This document shows, one piece after another, positions 42,825 through 51,809 of a stretch of 64,000 bases of DNA; the stretch's first letter is position 1; each line of letters begins with the position of its first letter. The notes under the pieces are model-generated. The model made no database searches. It had not been told where the DNA came from and was given only the letters and a program-made list of their open reading frames with translations. Source of the DNA: Lachnospiraceae bacterium. GTDB lineage: Bacteria; Bacillota; Clostridia; Lachnospirales; Lachnospiraceae. A program made the position numbers and the translations under genes. The DNA lies in contig JAFZQN010000058.1 in assembly GCA_017620375.1 (NCBI GenBank), forward strand, positions 1 to 64,000, written 5' to 3'.

Positions 42825-44081
42825 ATGAAACAAAAACTATTAATGCTGGTTCTTGCGGTAATGATATTTACACTTGCAGGATGCAGCAGCCAGGGAGCTA
42901 CAGAAACTGTTACACCGGTATTAACTGAACAGGCTACCGCTGTTCCCTCCGAGATAACTCCGGAGCCGACCGCGACCGAAGCTCCCACGGCCACACCTAC
43001 AGAAGCACCTACAGCAACACCTACTCCTACACCCGATCCTGCAGAAGGTAAAAGTTTAAAGGATCTTTTTGCCGAACACGGTATGAAAGTCGGCACATGT
43101 CTTAATACTCAGATGATCGACCGTGCTGTAGTAAAGAACCTGCTGTTAACACATTTTAACAGCGTAACCATGGAAAACTCCATGAAGCCTGACTATCTCT
43201 TTAATAAAAAGAAAAGTCAGGAAACCGGCGAACTTGTAGTTGAGTTTAACAGTGACGCACTCAAAATGATGAAGTGGGCTCAGGAGAATAATTACTCCAT
43301 GAGAGGCCATACACTTATATGGTACAGCCAGACTCCCGATTGGATATTCCATCAGGATTTCGACCAGAATAAGGAACTGGTAGACCGCGAGACCATGCTC
43401 AAGCGCATGGATGTTTATATAAGGAATGTATTCACGACTCTTGAGGATCTCGGATATATCGATATTTTTTATGCATATGATGTGGTAAACGAAGCATGGA
43501 TGGAAAACGGGACTGTCCGTCAGAACCGCTGGACACAGATCATCGGTGACGATTACCTGTGGTACGCATTCTACTATGCAGATAAATACGCACCCGAAAC
43601 CATCGACCTGTATTACAATGACTACAATGAACAGTTTAAAACTCAGACACTGTACAATTTTGTAAATACACTTGTGGATGAAGACGGCAGATACCTGATA
43701 GACGGTATAGGACTCCAGGCCCACCTGTATACATCCGACAACCTTGATCAATATTTTAAGACTATAGACAAGCTTGGCGAGACGGGACTTAAGCTCCAGC
43801 TTACCGAACTTGATGTATGTCTTGGCAAATACCAGGCTCCCAAGCCCGGCACAGAAGAAAACCTGAAAAAGCAGGGATGCTTCTATTATGATCTGATAAA
43901 TGGATTGTTTGAAAGAGTCGACAACGGTACGATCAAGATGGATGCACTGACATTCTGGGGTATAACCGACAGCATGTCATGGAGAAAAGAATATAAGCCT
44001 CTTCTGTACGACACACTCTACAAGCCTAAATATTCGCTGTACGGAGCATTACAGATGAAGGAATATGCAGGATTTGATTGA
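42825..44081 (+). CDS. GH10 endo-xylanase lipoprotein
   Basis: A 418-residue surface xylanase. Lipobox LAGC (Cys20), a Thr/Pro/Ala-rich linker (about 25-72: EAPTATPTEAPTATPT repeats), then a GH10 barrel: NSVTMENSMKPDY, RGHTLIWYSQTPDW, acid/base Glu in YDVVNEAW, DYNEQ, and nucleophile Glu in LQLTELDVCL. It cleaves beta-1,4-xylan backbones at the cell surface, giving oligosaccharides that intracellular enzymes finish. There is no carbohydrate-binding module. A terminator follows. Confidence 0.93.
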   Translation: MKQKLLMLVLAVMIFTLAGCSSQGATETVTPVLTEQATAVPSEITPEPTATEAPTATPTEAPTATPTPTPDPAEGKSLKDLFAEHGMKVGTCLNTQMIDRAVVKNLLLTHFNSVTMENSMKPDYLFNKKKSQETGELVVEFNSDALKMMKWAQENNYSMRGHTLIWYSQTPDWIFHQDFDQNKELVDRETMLKRMDVYIRNVFTTLEDLGYIDIFYAYDVVNEAWMENGTVRQNRWTQIIGDDYLWYAFYYADKYAPETIDLYYNDYNEQFKTQTLYNFVNTLVDEDGRYLIDGIGLQAHLYTSDNLDQYFKTIDKLGETGLKLQLTELDVCLGKYQAPKPGTEENLKKQGCFYYDLINGLFERVDNGTIKMDALTFWGITDSMSWRKEYKPLLYDTLYKPKYSLYGALQMKEYAGFD

Positions 44082-44105
44082 TACATACAGATTATAATAT
44101 TTTAA

Positions 44106-44142
44106 AGAGCCGTTGCACATAAGTGTAACGGCTCTGTTAATT
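44106..44142. terminator. Terminator between GH10 and GGDEF genes
   Basis: AGAGCCGTTGCAC (44106-44118) and GTGTAACGGCTCT (44123-44135) pair with one mismatch around ATAA. The T-runs are short on both sides, so it probably acts for both convergent genes, moderately efficiently. Confidence 0.7.
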
Positions 44143-44143
44143 A

Positions 44144-45535
44144 TCATCTGTATTTTAATTCCGGATGTTTCTCGTAAAAGAGATTTTTATCTTTATACAT
44201 GCGCTCATCAGCTGTTCTTAATGCTTTTCTGACGTTAAGGTCACCATCGTTATAACAGCTTCCTATAGCAAAATTGACATCTTTATCATCCTTGATTATT
44301 TCTCTTATGCGATCGATCTTAGCTTCAAACTCCTCCTTGGGATCATTAAGACAAAGAACCATGAATTCGTCTCCGCCGGCGCGGTAGATCTCATCATCCG
44401 TAAACACGCTTTTTAGCAGTGCAAAAGACTTTTTAAGTGAACGGTCTCCTGCAAAGTGTCCGTCGCGGTCATTGATCATCTTCAATCCGTTAAGGTCCAC
44501 AAATGCTACTCCGATAGACTTTAAAGTATCATCCTTTTCTTCGTCAAAACGTGAAATGCGGTTGTTCATGGCATTTCTGTTAAGACTTCCGGTAAGAATA
44601 TCGATAGTCCCTAATCTCTCAAGTCTTTTAAGCATTTGATAATTTGCAATCTCGGAAGCAATGAAAAATGTGGTGATCTCAAGTATTTCCTTGATCTTTA
44701 CAGTATTATTTACATCAAAATTACTTGCCCACATATAGCCGAGCAATGAATCCCTGTATCGGAGAGGGAACAGAACCATACTTTCAACATGGTATGTTTT
44801 AAGTGATTGATACCATTCGGGATTTCTCTCCTCGATCACCTTCATATCCTGTTCATTTTTCACTATGACACAGGTACTTCCGGCTAATGTGTCCTCAAAA
44901 GTGAGTAACAATTTGTAAAAATCCTGCCTGTATTTTTCACTGCGAAAAGACCTTAGCGAATCCGGTTCAAAAGCATCTCCCAGCAATTCACTTGTCTCAT
45001 TTGCAGGATCGAATGTAGCAATACAACACCTGAACGCACCACAGATTTCCCTGATATCAGCAGCTACCTCATTAATGGTCTTAATAAAATCATCGCTTCC
45101 CCTAAATTTAATACAAGCAGAGAGCACCTTGGAGGATGTATCAGGTGAAAGATCGGACATGATCTCTTCGTCTGCTCGGGGTGAAATAATATATGAATAC
45201 AGACAGTATCCGGTACCCGGTTTATCTGATTTTAGTGGTGAAAGATACATTTCAACCCAAAGTCCCATATGTGAGAGATTTACATATGTATGAAGCGGTT
45301 GATGCAAAACAGCACTTCTGTATATAAAGTCCTCGAAATTCATATCTTTCGGAAGGCTGTAATAATATGGTGTGTTATCAACAAAGGGCTGCTTTGTCAG
45401 ATCTTCTATATCATTTTTAAACAGAGTGTTTCCCGTAACAACAAGTATATTGCCATAAGAGCCATCATCATATGTATCAACCGATATTACACAGGATTTA
45501 GTATCCAGTTGTTCGAGAAGATTTGAAAAATCCAT
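44144..45535 (-). CDS. Diguanylate cyclase with GAF-like sensor
   Basis: A 463-residue cytosolic protein. The N-terminal 130 residues are unassigned (PAS-like), a GAF-like domain spans about 145-300 (CRCCIATFDPANETSELLG-like strands, MVLFPLRYRDSLLGYMWAS), and a GGDEF domain is at the C-terminus (DILTGSLNRNAM, VAFVDLNGLKMINDRDGH, RAGGDEFMVLC). The active-site GGDEF is intact, so it should synthesise cyclic di-GMP. There is no obvious RxxD inhibitory site. No membrane segments. Confidence 0.9.
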   Translation of the reverse strand: MDFSNLLEQLDTKSCVISVDTYDDGSYGNILVVTGNTLFKNDIEDLTKQPFVDNTPYYYSLPKDMNFEDFIYRSAVLHQPLHTYVNLSHMGLWVEMYLSPLKSDKPGTGYCLYSYIISPRADEEIMSDLSPDTSSKVLSACIKFRGSDDFIKTINEVAADIREICGAFRCCIATFDPANETSELLGDAFEPDSLRSFRSEKYRQDFYKLLLTFEDTLAGSTCVIVKNEQDMKVIEERNPEWYQSLKTYHVESMVLFPLRYRDSLLGYMWASNFDVNNTVKIKEILEITTFFIASEIANYQMLKRLERLGTIDILTGSLNRNAMNNRISRFDEEKDDTLKSIGVAFVDLNGLKMINDRDGHFAGDRSLKKSFALLKSVFTDDEIYRAGGDEFMVLCLNDPKEEFEAKIDRIREIIKDDKDVNFAIGSCYNDGDLNVRKALRTADERMYKDKNLFYEKHPELKYR

Positions 45536-45756
45536 ATTCTTACCCCTTATTTATATATTGTTTTCGCATATATTTTTATATCTCCGTATTCATTAAGTAT
45601 AGCATATTTTGGCGTTTCTGACAACATTTTAATCTATAGTAAAACTGTTTTATGGACCTTGGGAGAAAAAAGTTGCCAGTGATGAGGCTTTATGATATGC
45701 TAAATCATACAAAAAAAATATGTAAGTGAATAAAAGTATTAAGTGAGGCGACACAG

Positions 45757-46098
45757 ATGAATATACAGATATTTGGAACAAAGAAATGCCAGGATACAAG
45801 AAAGGCTGAGCGTTTTTTCAAGGAACGCGGTATAAAATACCAGTTTGTTGATATGACCGAAAAAGGTATGAGCAAAGGAGAACTTACAGCTGTTTCACAA
45901 GCTAACGGTGGACTTGATAATCTTATAAATCCTGACGCAAAAGATAAGGCTACTGTCACTCTGTTAAAATATATCGCAGAAGAAGACAGACTTGGGAAGC
46001 TGCTTGAAAATCAGCAGGTGATAAAAACACCCGTAGTAAGAAACGGCAAGCAATCAACAATAGGATATCAGCCTGATGTATGGAAGAAATGGGAATAA
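45757..46098 (+). CDS. ArsC/Spx-family thioredoxin-fold protein
   Basis: A 113-residue protein of the ArsC/Spx fold with one Cys in FGTKKCQDTRKAERFF (Cys11), followed by KYQFVDMTEKGMSKGEL and IKTPVVRNGKQSTIGY (cis-Pro). The active-site Cys is not part of a CXXC pair, as in ArsC rather than Spx. Likely an oxidoreductase; arsenate reduction is not supported by any ars neighbour. Weak ribosome site (GAGGCGAC). Confidence 0.83.
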   Translation: MNIQIFGTKKCQDTRKAERFFKERGIKYQFVDMTEKGMSKGELTAVSQANGGLDNLINPDAKDKATVTLLKYIAEEDRLGKLLENQQVIKTPVVRNGKQSTIGYQPDVWKKWE

Positions 46099-46181
46099 GA
46101 TAAGGCTCGTGACGGGCATGCTGCCCGGACAGAGCGGTATGTATACATATTGCGATATTAAGATTGGGGCCGTCGCACGAT

Positions 46182-47426
46182 TTACGCCATTTCAAACACT
46201 GCAGTTACGATCATCACGCCATCCTTTATTTTTGCGAATACTTCTCCACCCATGCGGTTCATGATCCGGCGGCAGATATAAAGTCCAAGGCCGCTGCCCG
46301 GATTGGAGCCTGTATTGGAACCTCTCCAGAAGCTGTCAAATATATGCGGCAGTTCCACATCAGATAACGTACATCCTGTATTGGCCACGGATATAAGCTG
46401 ACTGTTCTCCTCACGTGCAAATGATATACTTATCTCTTTTCCGTCACCGTATTTTACCGCATTCTCCAGCAGATTCTGCAGTACTTCCACTGCTCTGTCG
46501 GGGTCGCCCTTTAACATACAGTCACTGTACTCATCTATCTTAAAGTCAATCTGTAAAAGCTCCATTTTATCAGCGTAGACTGTCTTTATGCTGTTGATCG
46601 CTTCTGACAGATAAAACTCCCTGTTATTTACTTCAAGCTCTAAGAACTCTTCCTTAGATGCCTGTATTATCTGGTCGACATATGACTTTATCTCGCCGCA
46701 TTTCTCATTTATCACACCGGCTATGCGGTCCTTCTTTTCCTTGTCATTCTCATATAGCCCGCGTTCCAATGCCTTGGAATTAAGCTCTATGATACTTAAC
46801 GGAGTCTTTATATCATGTGAAAGAGATAGTATCAGGCTCTTATTGTTCTTCTGAGTCTCCAGATCCTGCTGCCTGCCCTTTTCAAGCCTTTCCCTAAGCA
46901 GATCAAGTCCCCATATAAACTTACCGAAAAATCCGGCTTTCTGCGCCTTCAACGGTACGGTTATATTTCCTTTTGCCAGTTCCTCAGGCAGATGGGATAT
47001 GCTCTCAAACGGAGCTATTATCCTGCTCCTGATATATAAGAGCACTATAATAACAAACAGGAATATGATCCCAAGACTCACGTTCAGATAGATAAGCATT
47101 TCGTATTTATCTCTATCAACATCTGTCCTATAGTCAAACCGGTATATATCCCCGTTTACGCTCATGACCAGGTAGTCGCTTTCGCTGTCGTAAAACTCTT
47201 TTTCAGAGACCCTGTTTTCCAGTTTCACAACTTTTGTTACGTACTTACATCCTGATATATCAATCTTCTCCGCGTGCTCTATCGAATATGCTATTCTTTC
47301 CGCCTCAACGCGATAAGGGCGACCTTTGTCGCCCTCGTTATTGTTTATTAAGATCATATTAACTATGACAGCGATACATATCATGCATATGATCACTGTC
47401 GCAAAAAGCTTTCGGAAACTATTCAT
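46182..47426 (-). CDS. Sensor histidine kinase
   Basis: A 414-residue membrane kinase: helices near 8-28 and 115-135 with an extracytoplasmic loop of about 85 residues, a HAMP-like linker, the phosphorylatable His in SLSHDIKTPLSIIELN, the N-box LQNLLENAVKYGDG and the G-box SGLGLYICRRIMNRMGG. It overlaps the response regulator by 8 bases, so the two form one operon. The small sensor loop resembles that of kinases for envelope or antimicrobial peptide stress. Confidence 0.94.
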   Translation of the reverse strand: MNSFRKLFATVIICMICIAVIVNMILINNNEGDKGRPYRVEAERIAYSIEHAEKIDISGCKYVTKVVKLENRVSEKEFYDSESDYLVMSVNGDIYRFDYRTDVDRDKYEMLIYLNVSLGIIFLFVIIVLLYIRSRIIAPFESISHLPEELAKGNITVPLKAQKAGFFGKFIWGLDLLRERLEKGRQQDLETQKNNKSLILSLSHDIKTPLSIIELNSKALERGLYENDKEKKDRIAGVINEKCGEIKSYVDQIIQASKEEFLELEVNNREFYLSEAINSIKTVYADKMELLQIDFKIDEYSDCMLKGDPDRAVEVLQNLLENAVKYGDGKEISISFAREENSQLISVANTGCTLSDVELPHIFDSFWRGSNTGSNPGSGLGLYICRRIMNRMGGEVFAKIKDGVMIVTAVFEMA

Positions 47427-48102
47427 ATCTGTACCCTACGCCCCAGACTGTCACGATATGCTTAGGATTCTTCGGATCCTCCTCTATCTTCTGCCTCAAC
47501 CACTTAATGTGAACCGTAAGTGTCTGCTGCTCTGAATCACTGTCTATACCCCATATCTTGTTAAACAGGAAATCCTTATTCATGGTCTTTCCTGTGTTTT
47601 CAACAAGTAAGCTTAACAGTTCATACTCTTTCTGTGTAAGCTCTGTCTCTTTCTTTGCTGCTTCTGCTTTTCCGTTAAGGACTTTTACTGTTTTCTTTAA
47701 CTTGTCGATCCTTAAGAAGCTGTCAGAAAAAGCATCTGTGCTGTATCTTCTCGAAAAAACGCCCTTGACCTTAGCTATCAGGATGTCGATATCATAAGGC
47801 TTTTCGATATAATCGTCCGCCCCCAGCAGTAAGCCTTTCAGTTTGTCATCCTTCATGTTCTTGGCACTGACCATGATGATGGGAGTATTGGAGGTTTCCC
47901 TGATCTTTTTGCATATACCGAACCCGTCCAGATGTGGAAGCATTATATCAAGTATCACCAATTTTGCTCCAGATGATACAAACATATCCATGGCATCGGC
48001 CCCGTCCGTACAGTGTTCAGTGGTATACCCCTCCGCGTTCAGGAAATCACAAAGGAGAGTCCCCATTTCCATATTATCTTCTACCACTAAAATATCTGCC
48101 AT
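47419..48102 (-). CDS. OmpR-family response regulator
   Basis: A 227-residue regulator: receiver domain with phospho-acceptor Asp in LVILDIMLPHLDG, Thr/Ser and Lys signature residues (IIMVSAKNM, EKPYDIDILIAKVK), then a C-terminal winged helix (TLTVHIKWLRQKIEEDP, VWGVGYRYE). Precedes and overlaps its kinase. The nearby TetR-CPBP-MFS and MacB-like operons are possible targets, unproven. Confidence 0.95.
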   Translation of the reverse strand: MADILVVEDNMEMGTLLCDFLNAEGYTTEHCTDGADAMDMFVSSGAKLVILDIMLPHLDGFGICKKIRETSNTPIIMVSAKNMKDDKLKGLLLGADDYIEKPYDIDILIAKVKGVFSRRYSTDAFSDSFLRIDKLKKTVKVLNGKAEAAKKETELTQKEYELLSLLVENTGKTMNKDFLFNKIWGIDSDSEQQTLTVHIKWLRQKIEEDPKNPKHIVTVWGVGYRYE

Positions 48103-48168
48103 ATCTGCCTCCGGGTGAGAACTGTTTTACAATATAAATATACCATTTTAAAAGCGTAAAAGTAAATA

Positions 48169-49389
48169 CTATTTTTCAAGTTCTTTGATCTCAGGTAAAC
48201 GTAGTAACGTTAGTGCGGTAACCGCAAGCAGTATACCGGATATAAATATCATGATCGCGGCACCTCTGCCTACTCCTTTGCCTGTTAAAGCTCCCAGGCC
48301 GTCTGCTCCCACTCCCGATACCGCATAAGCTACAACATATCCCAGTTGTGACAGGAATCCGATAAAGCCCCAGGCTCTTCCCTGCAGTTCATCGGGTATG
48401 TTGGTCCTTGCCATATAATCCATACAGTTATTGGCTATTGGCAGCATGGCAAAGAATAAAAACCCGAATATACAGATAGGGATGATATTTTCTATCAGTG
48501 ACATACCTATCATGAAAATACCTGCCAGGAAAAATGAGATCTTAAGTACCCTCGCATATCCTTTTTTTATACCGAATATGCCGAGTACCAAGGCTGCCGC
48601 AAGCATACCGCAGGCACATACCGACTCAGCTATACCAACTGTCTTGGAATCCGTAAATGCAAGTAGCATAGGCTTTACCAGCACCTGCAGGACCCCCATA
48701 AACATAGTGATGGCGGATGATACCATGATAAGCAAAAAAATACCCTTTTTGCTGTGTACCGCTCTCCAGCCTTCCTTCATACTTTCAAAAAACGGTGCTC
48801 TGTCCGTACTTCGTTTGGTCTTCACACCTTTTCTCACTATAGCGGTAGTTGTGATGGTAACAAAGAATGTACATATATCTATGATCAGTAAAAGTGAGAT
48901 ATCACTTACCGTAAGGAGCAGTCCCGCTATAACCGGTGAAAAGAGATACCGTGCACTCCCCGCCAATGATACAAGTCCGTTTGCCTTTGAAAACTCCTCT
49001 TTGGTAAGGATATCCGTTACCGTGGACCTGTAAGCAGGCTCTAAAAGCGAAGAAAATACAGCACTTACCGTAACTCCTATGCATATCTGTACGAGTGTGG
49101 CTCCCCCGCTTTTCATACATATCAGGATAAAGAGTATCCCAAGTCCGGAGAATCCGTCTCCTATCATCATGAGCAGTCTTCTGTCGAAACGGTCCGCCAG
49201 TACTCCCGCAGGTACACTTAAAAGAAGTGTCGGTAGGAAAGCGAGCAGGGTCACAAGTGACATACCGGCAGCACTTCCCGTCTCATTAAAAACATATATG
49301 CCCAGTCCAAAGCTCGTAAGGCCGCCGCCTATGGAAGATATAAGCTCTCCCGCCCACAGAAGCAGGAACTTTTTATATCCTTTACTCAT
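48169..49389 (-). CDS. MFS transporter (MFS_3 type)
   Basis: A 406-residue major facilitator with about 12 helices. It has the MFS_3/enterobactin-exporter-like PAGVLADRFDRRLLMMIGD motif (GxLADRxDRR) and the PAYRSTVTDILTKEEFSKANGL segment of that group. Probably a drug or macrolide-type exporter, substrate not defined. The start at 49389 (GGGAAG five bases upstream) overlaps the CPBP gene by 8 bases; the longer frame from 49419 is unlikely. Last gene of the TetR-CPBP-MFS operon. Confidence 0.9.
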   Translation of the reverse strand: MSKGYKKFLLLWAGELISSIGGGLTSFGLGIYVFNETGSAAGMSLVTLLAFLPTLLLSVPAGVLADRFDRRLLMMIGDGFSGLGILFILICMKSGGATLVQICIGVTVSAVFSSLLEPAYRSTVTDILTKEEFSKANGLVSLAGSARYLFSPVIAGLLLTVSDISLLLIIDICTFFVTITTTAIVRKGVKTKRSTDRAPFFESMKEGWRAVHSKKGIFLLIMVSSAITMFMGVLQVLVKPMLLAFTDSKTVGIAESVCACGMLAAALVLGIFGIKKGYARVLKISFFLAGIFMIGMSLIENIIPICIFGFLFFAMLPIANNCMDYMARTNIPDELQGRAWGFIGFLSQLGYVVAYAVSGVGADGLGALTGKGVGRGAAIMIFISGILLAVTALTLLRLPEIKELEK

Positions 49390-50239
49390 TGCTGCTTCCC
49401 TTACCAAACTGTGTTTCAAGCAGTCTGCCTACATGGTCTGTTTCAAAGAACATTTTCTTATTGCAGAGGACTATGATCGCTGCAGCCACGGTTACAACTA
49501 TGGTTTCAACACATTTTGTCTCGGGAGTCATGGCGATCTTTTCCTGCATGAAGTTTACGAACAGATGGAATATCATACATGCAAGTATCGAACGGTCGCT
49601 GACCAAGTATACCCATGTGATAACAAATCCCAGCGGGATACCGCTTACAAAGAAATTAACCACGTATAAAGGATTTACCATAAGTCCTGCCTGGTAGGTA
49701 CCCTCTATAAAAATGAGCGGAAGATGCCAAAGTGACCAGAAAAGTCCGAACAGCATAGATTCCCAGAACCAGTTCATGTACTCTCCTATCGAATCCTCGC
49801 AGTAACCCTTCCAGCCTACCTCCTCAATGATGGAAGCCAGTAAGATCGTTACTAATGCTGTGCCTATACCGACACCGGTAAAAGAAAAGTCCTCAGTGAA
49901 AGCAAACTGGTCAAGAGACTGTCCAAAAAGCGTTGAAAGCAGTATCGATCCAACTATTACCAGAGCAAATACACCTATACCCAGGAATACATTGATCCAC
50001 TTTACCTTATAAAAACCTATTATCTTATTCTTAAGATCCTTCTTTAACTCGGGAGAACCCGAAGCCAGCACAAATACAGTGGATACAACTCCCGGAGCCA
50101 AAAGTCCGATAAACATAAGTCCTGCGCCTGCAGATCCGGGAACAAATATCGCCGGTATCCAGAAGATCCATGTAAAAAGATATGCCATGGCAAAAAACTT
50201 TACCGGTTTAAAAATATATTTTCCTTTAGTTGTATTCAT
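49382..50239 (-). CDS. CPBP family intramembrane metalloprotease
   Basis: A 285-residue CAAX-protease-like (CPBP/Abi) membrane protein with about eight hydrophobic segments. The conserved motifs are EEVGWKGYC (motif 1, EExxxR/K), WSLWHLPLIF (motif 2, His) and CMIFHLFVN (motif 3, His). Bacterial members are linked to bacteriocin self-immunity or processing. The start overlaps the TetR stop by 4 bases. Confidence 0.9.
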   Translation of the reverse strand: MNTTKGKYIFKPVKFFAMAYLFTWIFWIPAIFVPGSAGAGLMFIGLLAPGVVSTVFVLASGSPELKKDLKNKIIGFYKVKWINVFLGIGVFALVIVGSILLSTLFGQSLDQFAFTEDFSFTGVGIGTALVTILLASIIEEVGWKGYCEDSIGEYMNWFWESMLFGLFWSLWHLPLIFIEGTYQAGLMVNPLYVVNFFVSGIPLGFVITWVYLVSDRSILACMIFHLFVNFMQEKIAMTPETKCVETIVVTVAAAIIVLCNKKMFFETDHVGRLLETQFGKGSSNE

Positions 50240-50841
50240 CGTACCATCCCTCCTGTGATAAGTTCTTTTATAAAACTCATAGTTCCCGGCTGCGCTCCAA
50301 AGATCTTTTCCGTCACATCAATGAAAGCAGTGACTTCATTTTCCGAATAATCTTCTTCATCAAACAGCTTAGAACATATGATAAGTATCATCTTTACACG
50401 TTCCTCGACCTGCTCGCAGTCAAATACTCCTGTCTCATTTCCCTCTCTTACTATCTCGGAAAGCAGCGGTATAGCTTCTACGATCAGCCTTTTGTTAAGC
50501 TTCTCGTGAAGTACGATATTTTCATTAGACTCAACTACTTTTGCGATATTCTGCTCTTCCTGTCCGGGACGAAGTGAATATATGACTGCCACAAGCTTTT
50601 GCGGGATCGGTATAGGGTTTGCTACGACTTCTTTTGCTTTTACAACCTCCTCATCGATCATCATATCTATAACGGCTTCTAATGTATCTTCCTTGCTCGG
50701 GAAATAATAATAGTAAGTTCCCTTAGCGATACCTGCCTCGGCTATGATCTCATCTATACTGGTGTTATCATAGCCTTTTTCAATAAACATACGATAGGCT
50801 ATCTTTAATAATTCCTGTTTTCTCTGTTCTCCTTTTTTCAT
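50236..50841 (-). CDS. TetR family regulator
   Basis: A 201-residue regulator with the TetR HTH (GEQRKQELLKIAYRMF, YDNTSIDEIIAEAGIAKGTYYYYFPSKED). The C-terminal domain is not distinctive. The ATG at 50841 has AAAGGA at 6-7 bases; a longer frame from 50913 runs into the leader hairpin. Leads the operon with CPBP and MFS genes and is flanked by two operators, so it likely represses the operon. Confidence 0.93.
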   Translation of the reverse strand: MKKGEQRKQELLKIAYRMFIEKGYDNTSIDEIIAEAGIAKGTYYYYFPSKEDTLEAVIDMMIDEEVVKAKEVVANPIPIPQKLVAVIYSLRPGQEEQNIAKVVESNENIVLHEKLNKRLIVEAIPLLSEIVREGNETGVFDCEQVEERVKMILIICSKLFDEEDYSENEVTAFIDVTEKIFGAQPGTMSFIKELITGGMVR

Positions 50842-50895
50842 GCTGTATCCTTTCTCGAGGTATTGCCCCCTCACTTCGTTCGGCGGCCGGTCGGT

Positions 50896-50934
50896 CGAAG
50901 CATTTAATATCATGCGTGCCGCATGATGGCTTCG
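50896..50934 (-). repeat. Leader hairpin in the tetR mRNA
   Basis: ATCATGCG (50909-50916) and CGCATGAT (50920-50927) form a perfect stem with a 3-base loop, extended by CGAAGC/GCTTCG (50896-50901, 50929-50934). It lies between the predicted start of transcription and the ribosome site; no U-run follows, so it is not a terminator. Confidence 0.7.
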
Positions 50935-50939
50935 GCCTC

Positions 50940-51016
50940 TCGACTGTCGGTCGGTTTTTTATTATAATACAGCATGATTTTTAATCTGTCAAGTACTTTT
51001 TTCGACTATTGGTCGA
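50940..51016 (-). promoter_or_regulatory. tetR operon promoter with two flanking operators
   Basis: TTGACA (50992-50987), 17-base spacer, TATTAT (50969-50964). Two operators of the form TCGAC-N5-GTCGA lie at 51002-51016 (perfect arms) and 50940-50954 (one change), upstream of the -35 box and just after the start site. A half-site GGTCGGTCGA lies at 50889-50898. Equal spacing of the arms supports TetR autoregulation. Confidence 0.82.
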
Positions 51017-51022
51017 TTTTTT

Positions 51023-51793
51023 TTAAAATCCCTGTTCTATAAGCCAGCCGTTTAAGCCTCTCTCTCGGCTTCTTATATCACTGTTCTTCTCAAGTCTTCC
51101 AAGCTTATATTCGCCCTTGATGTTGCCGTCCACTATGTACATGATACGGCTGCATTTGGCTGCTACCCTGGCATCATGGGTGACCAGCATGATGGTAGTA
51201 CCTTCCCTGTTTATCTTATCAAGCTCTGCCATAACCTCATCCGAACTGGTACGGTTGAGTGCACCGGTAGGCTCATCGGCAAATATCAACTTAGGCTTGT
51301 TGATCATGCTGCGGCATATACATGCACGCTGAAGCTGTCCGCCGGACACCTCATTTATATCATTCTCGGCTATATCTATGATACCGAGCTTTTTCATAAG
51401 ATTTTTCCCATACTCGGTCTTCTCTGCCTTGGAAAGTTTATTTGCCTTTGACTGACGTGCAGGAAGGATGATATTATCCAGGATGTTCAGGTTCTTCAGC
51501 ATATACATCTGCTGGAATATGAAGCCCATCTCATTAAGTCTTACATCTGCCAGTTCCTTGGCTCCCATCTTTGATATGTCTTTCCCGCAAAATTCCACTT
51601 CACCGGCGGTCATTTTATCCATGCCCGATACGGTATAGAGCAGAGTTGACTTTCCCGATCCTGAAGGCCCCATGATCGCTATCATCTCGCCTTCTTCAAC
51701 AATGAAATTAACGTTTCTTAGTACATTGTTCTGTCTTTTATTTACAACGTAGGTCTTGCATAAATCCTTAACTTCCAATACTGTCTTGCTCAT
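51023..51793 (-). CDS. ABC transporter ATP-binding protein (MacB/LolD type)
   Basis: A 256-residue ATPase with Walker A GPSGSGKST, Q-loop FIFQQMYML, signature VSGGQLQRACICRSM, Walker B LIFADEPTGAL and switch TTIMLVTHD. It lacks membrane segments and belongs to the FtsX-permease group. A C-terminal extension (about 30 residues, GRLEKNSDIRSRERGLNGWL) is typical of Firmicute bacitracin/peptide-efflux ATPases. The start at 51793 follows AAAGGAATAAAAAG; the longer frame from 51838 is unlikely. It follows the permease gene by 16 bases. Confidence 0.92.
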   Translation of the reverse strand: MSKTVLEVKDLCKTYVVNKRQNNVLRNVNFIVEEGEMIAIMGPSGSGKSTLLYTVSGMDKMTAGEVEFCGKDISKMGAKELADVRLNEMGFIFQQMYMLKNLNILDNIILPARQSKANKLSKAEKTEYGKNLMKKLGIIDIAENDINEVSGGQLQRACICRSMINKPKLIFADEPTGALNRTSSDEVMAELDKINREGTTIMLVTHDARVAAKCSRIMYIVDGNIKGEYKLGRLEKNSDIRSRERGLNGWLIEQGF

Positions 51794-51809
51794 CTTTTTA
51801 TTCCTTTCG

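Noticed and set aside
45757..46098. Arsenate reductase function for the ArsC-fold protein
   Set aside because: No arsenic-resistance genes nearby and the fold is shared by Spx-type regulators, so only the fold is called.
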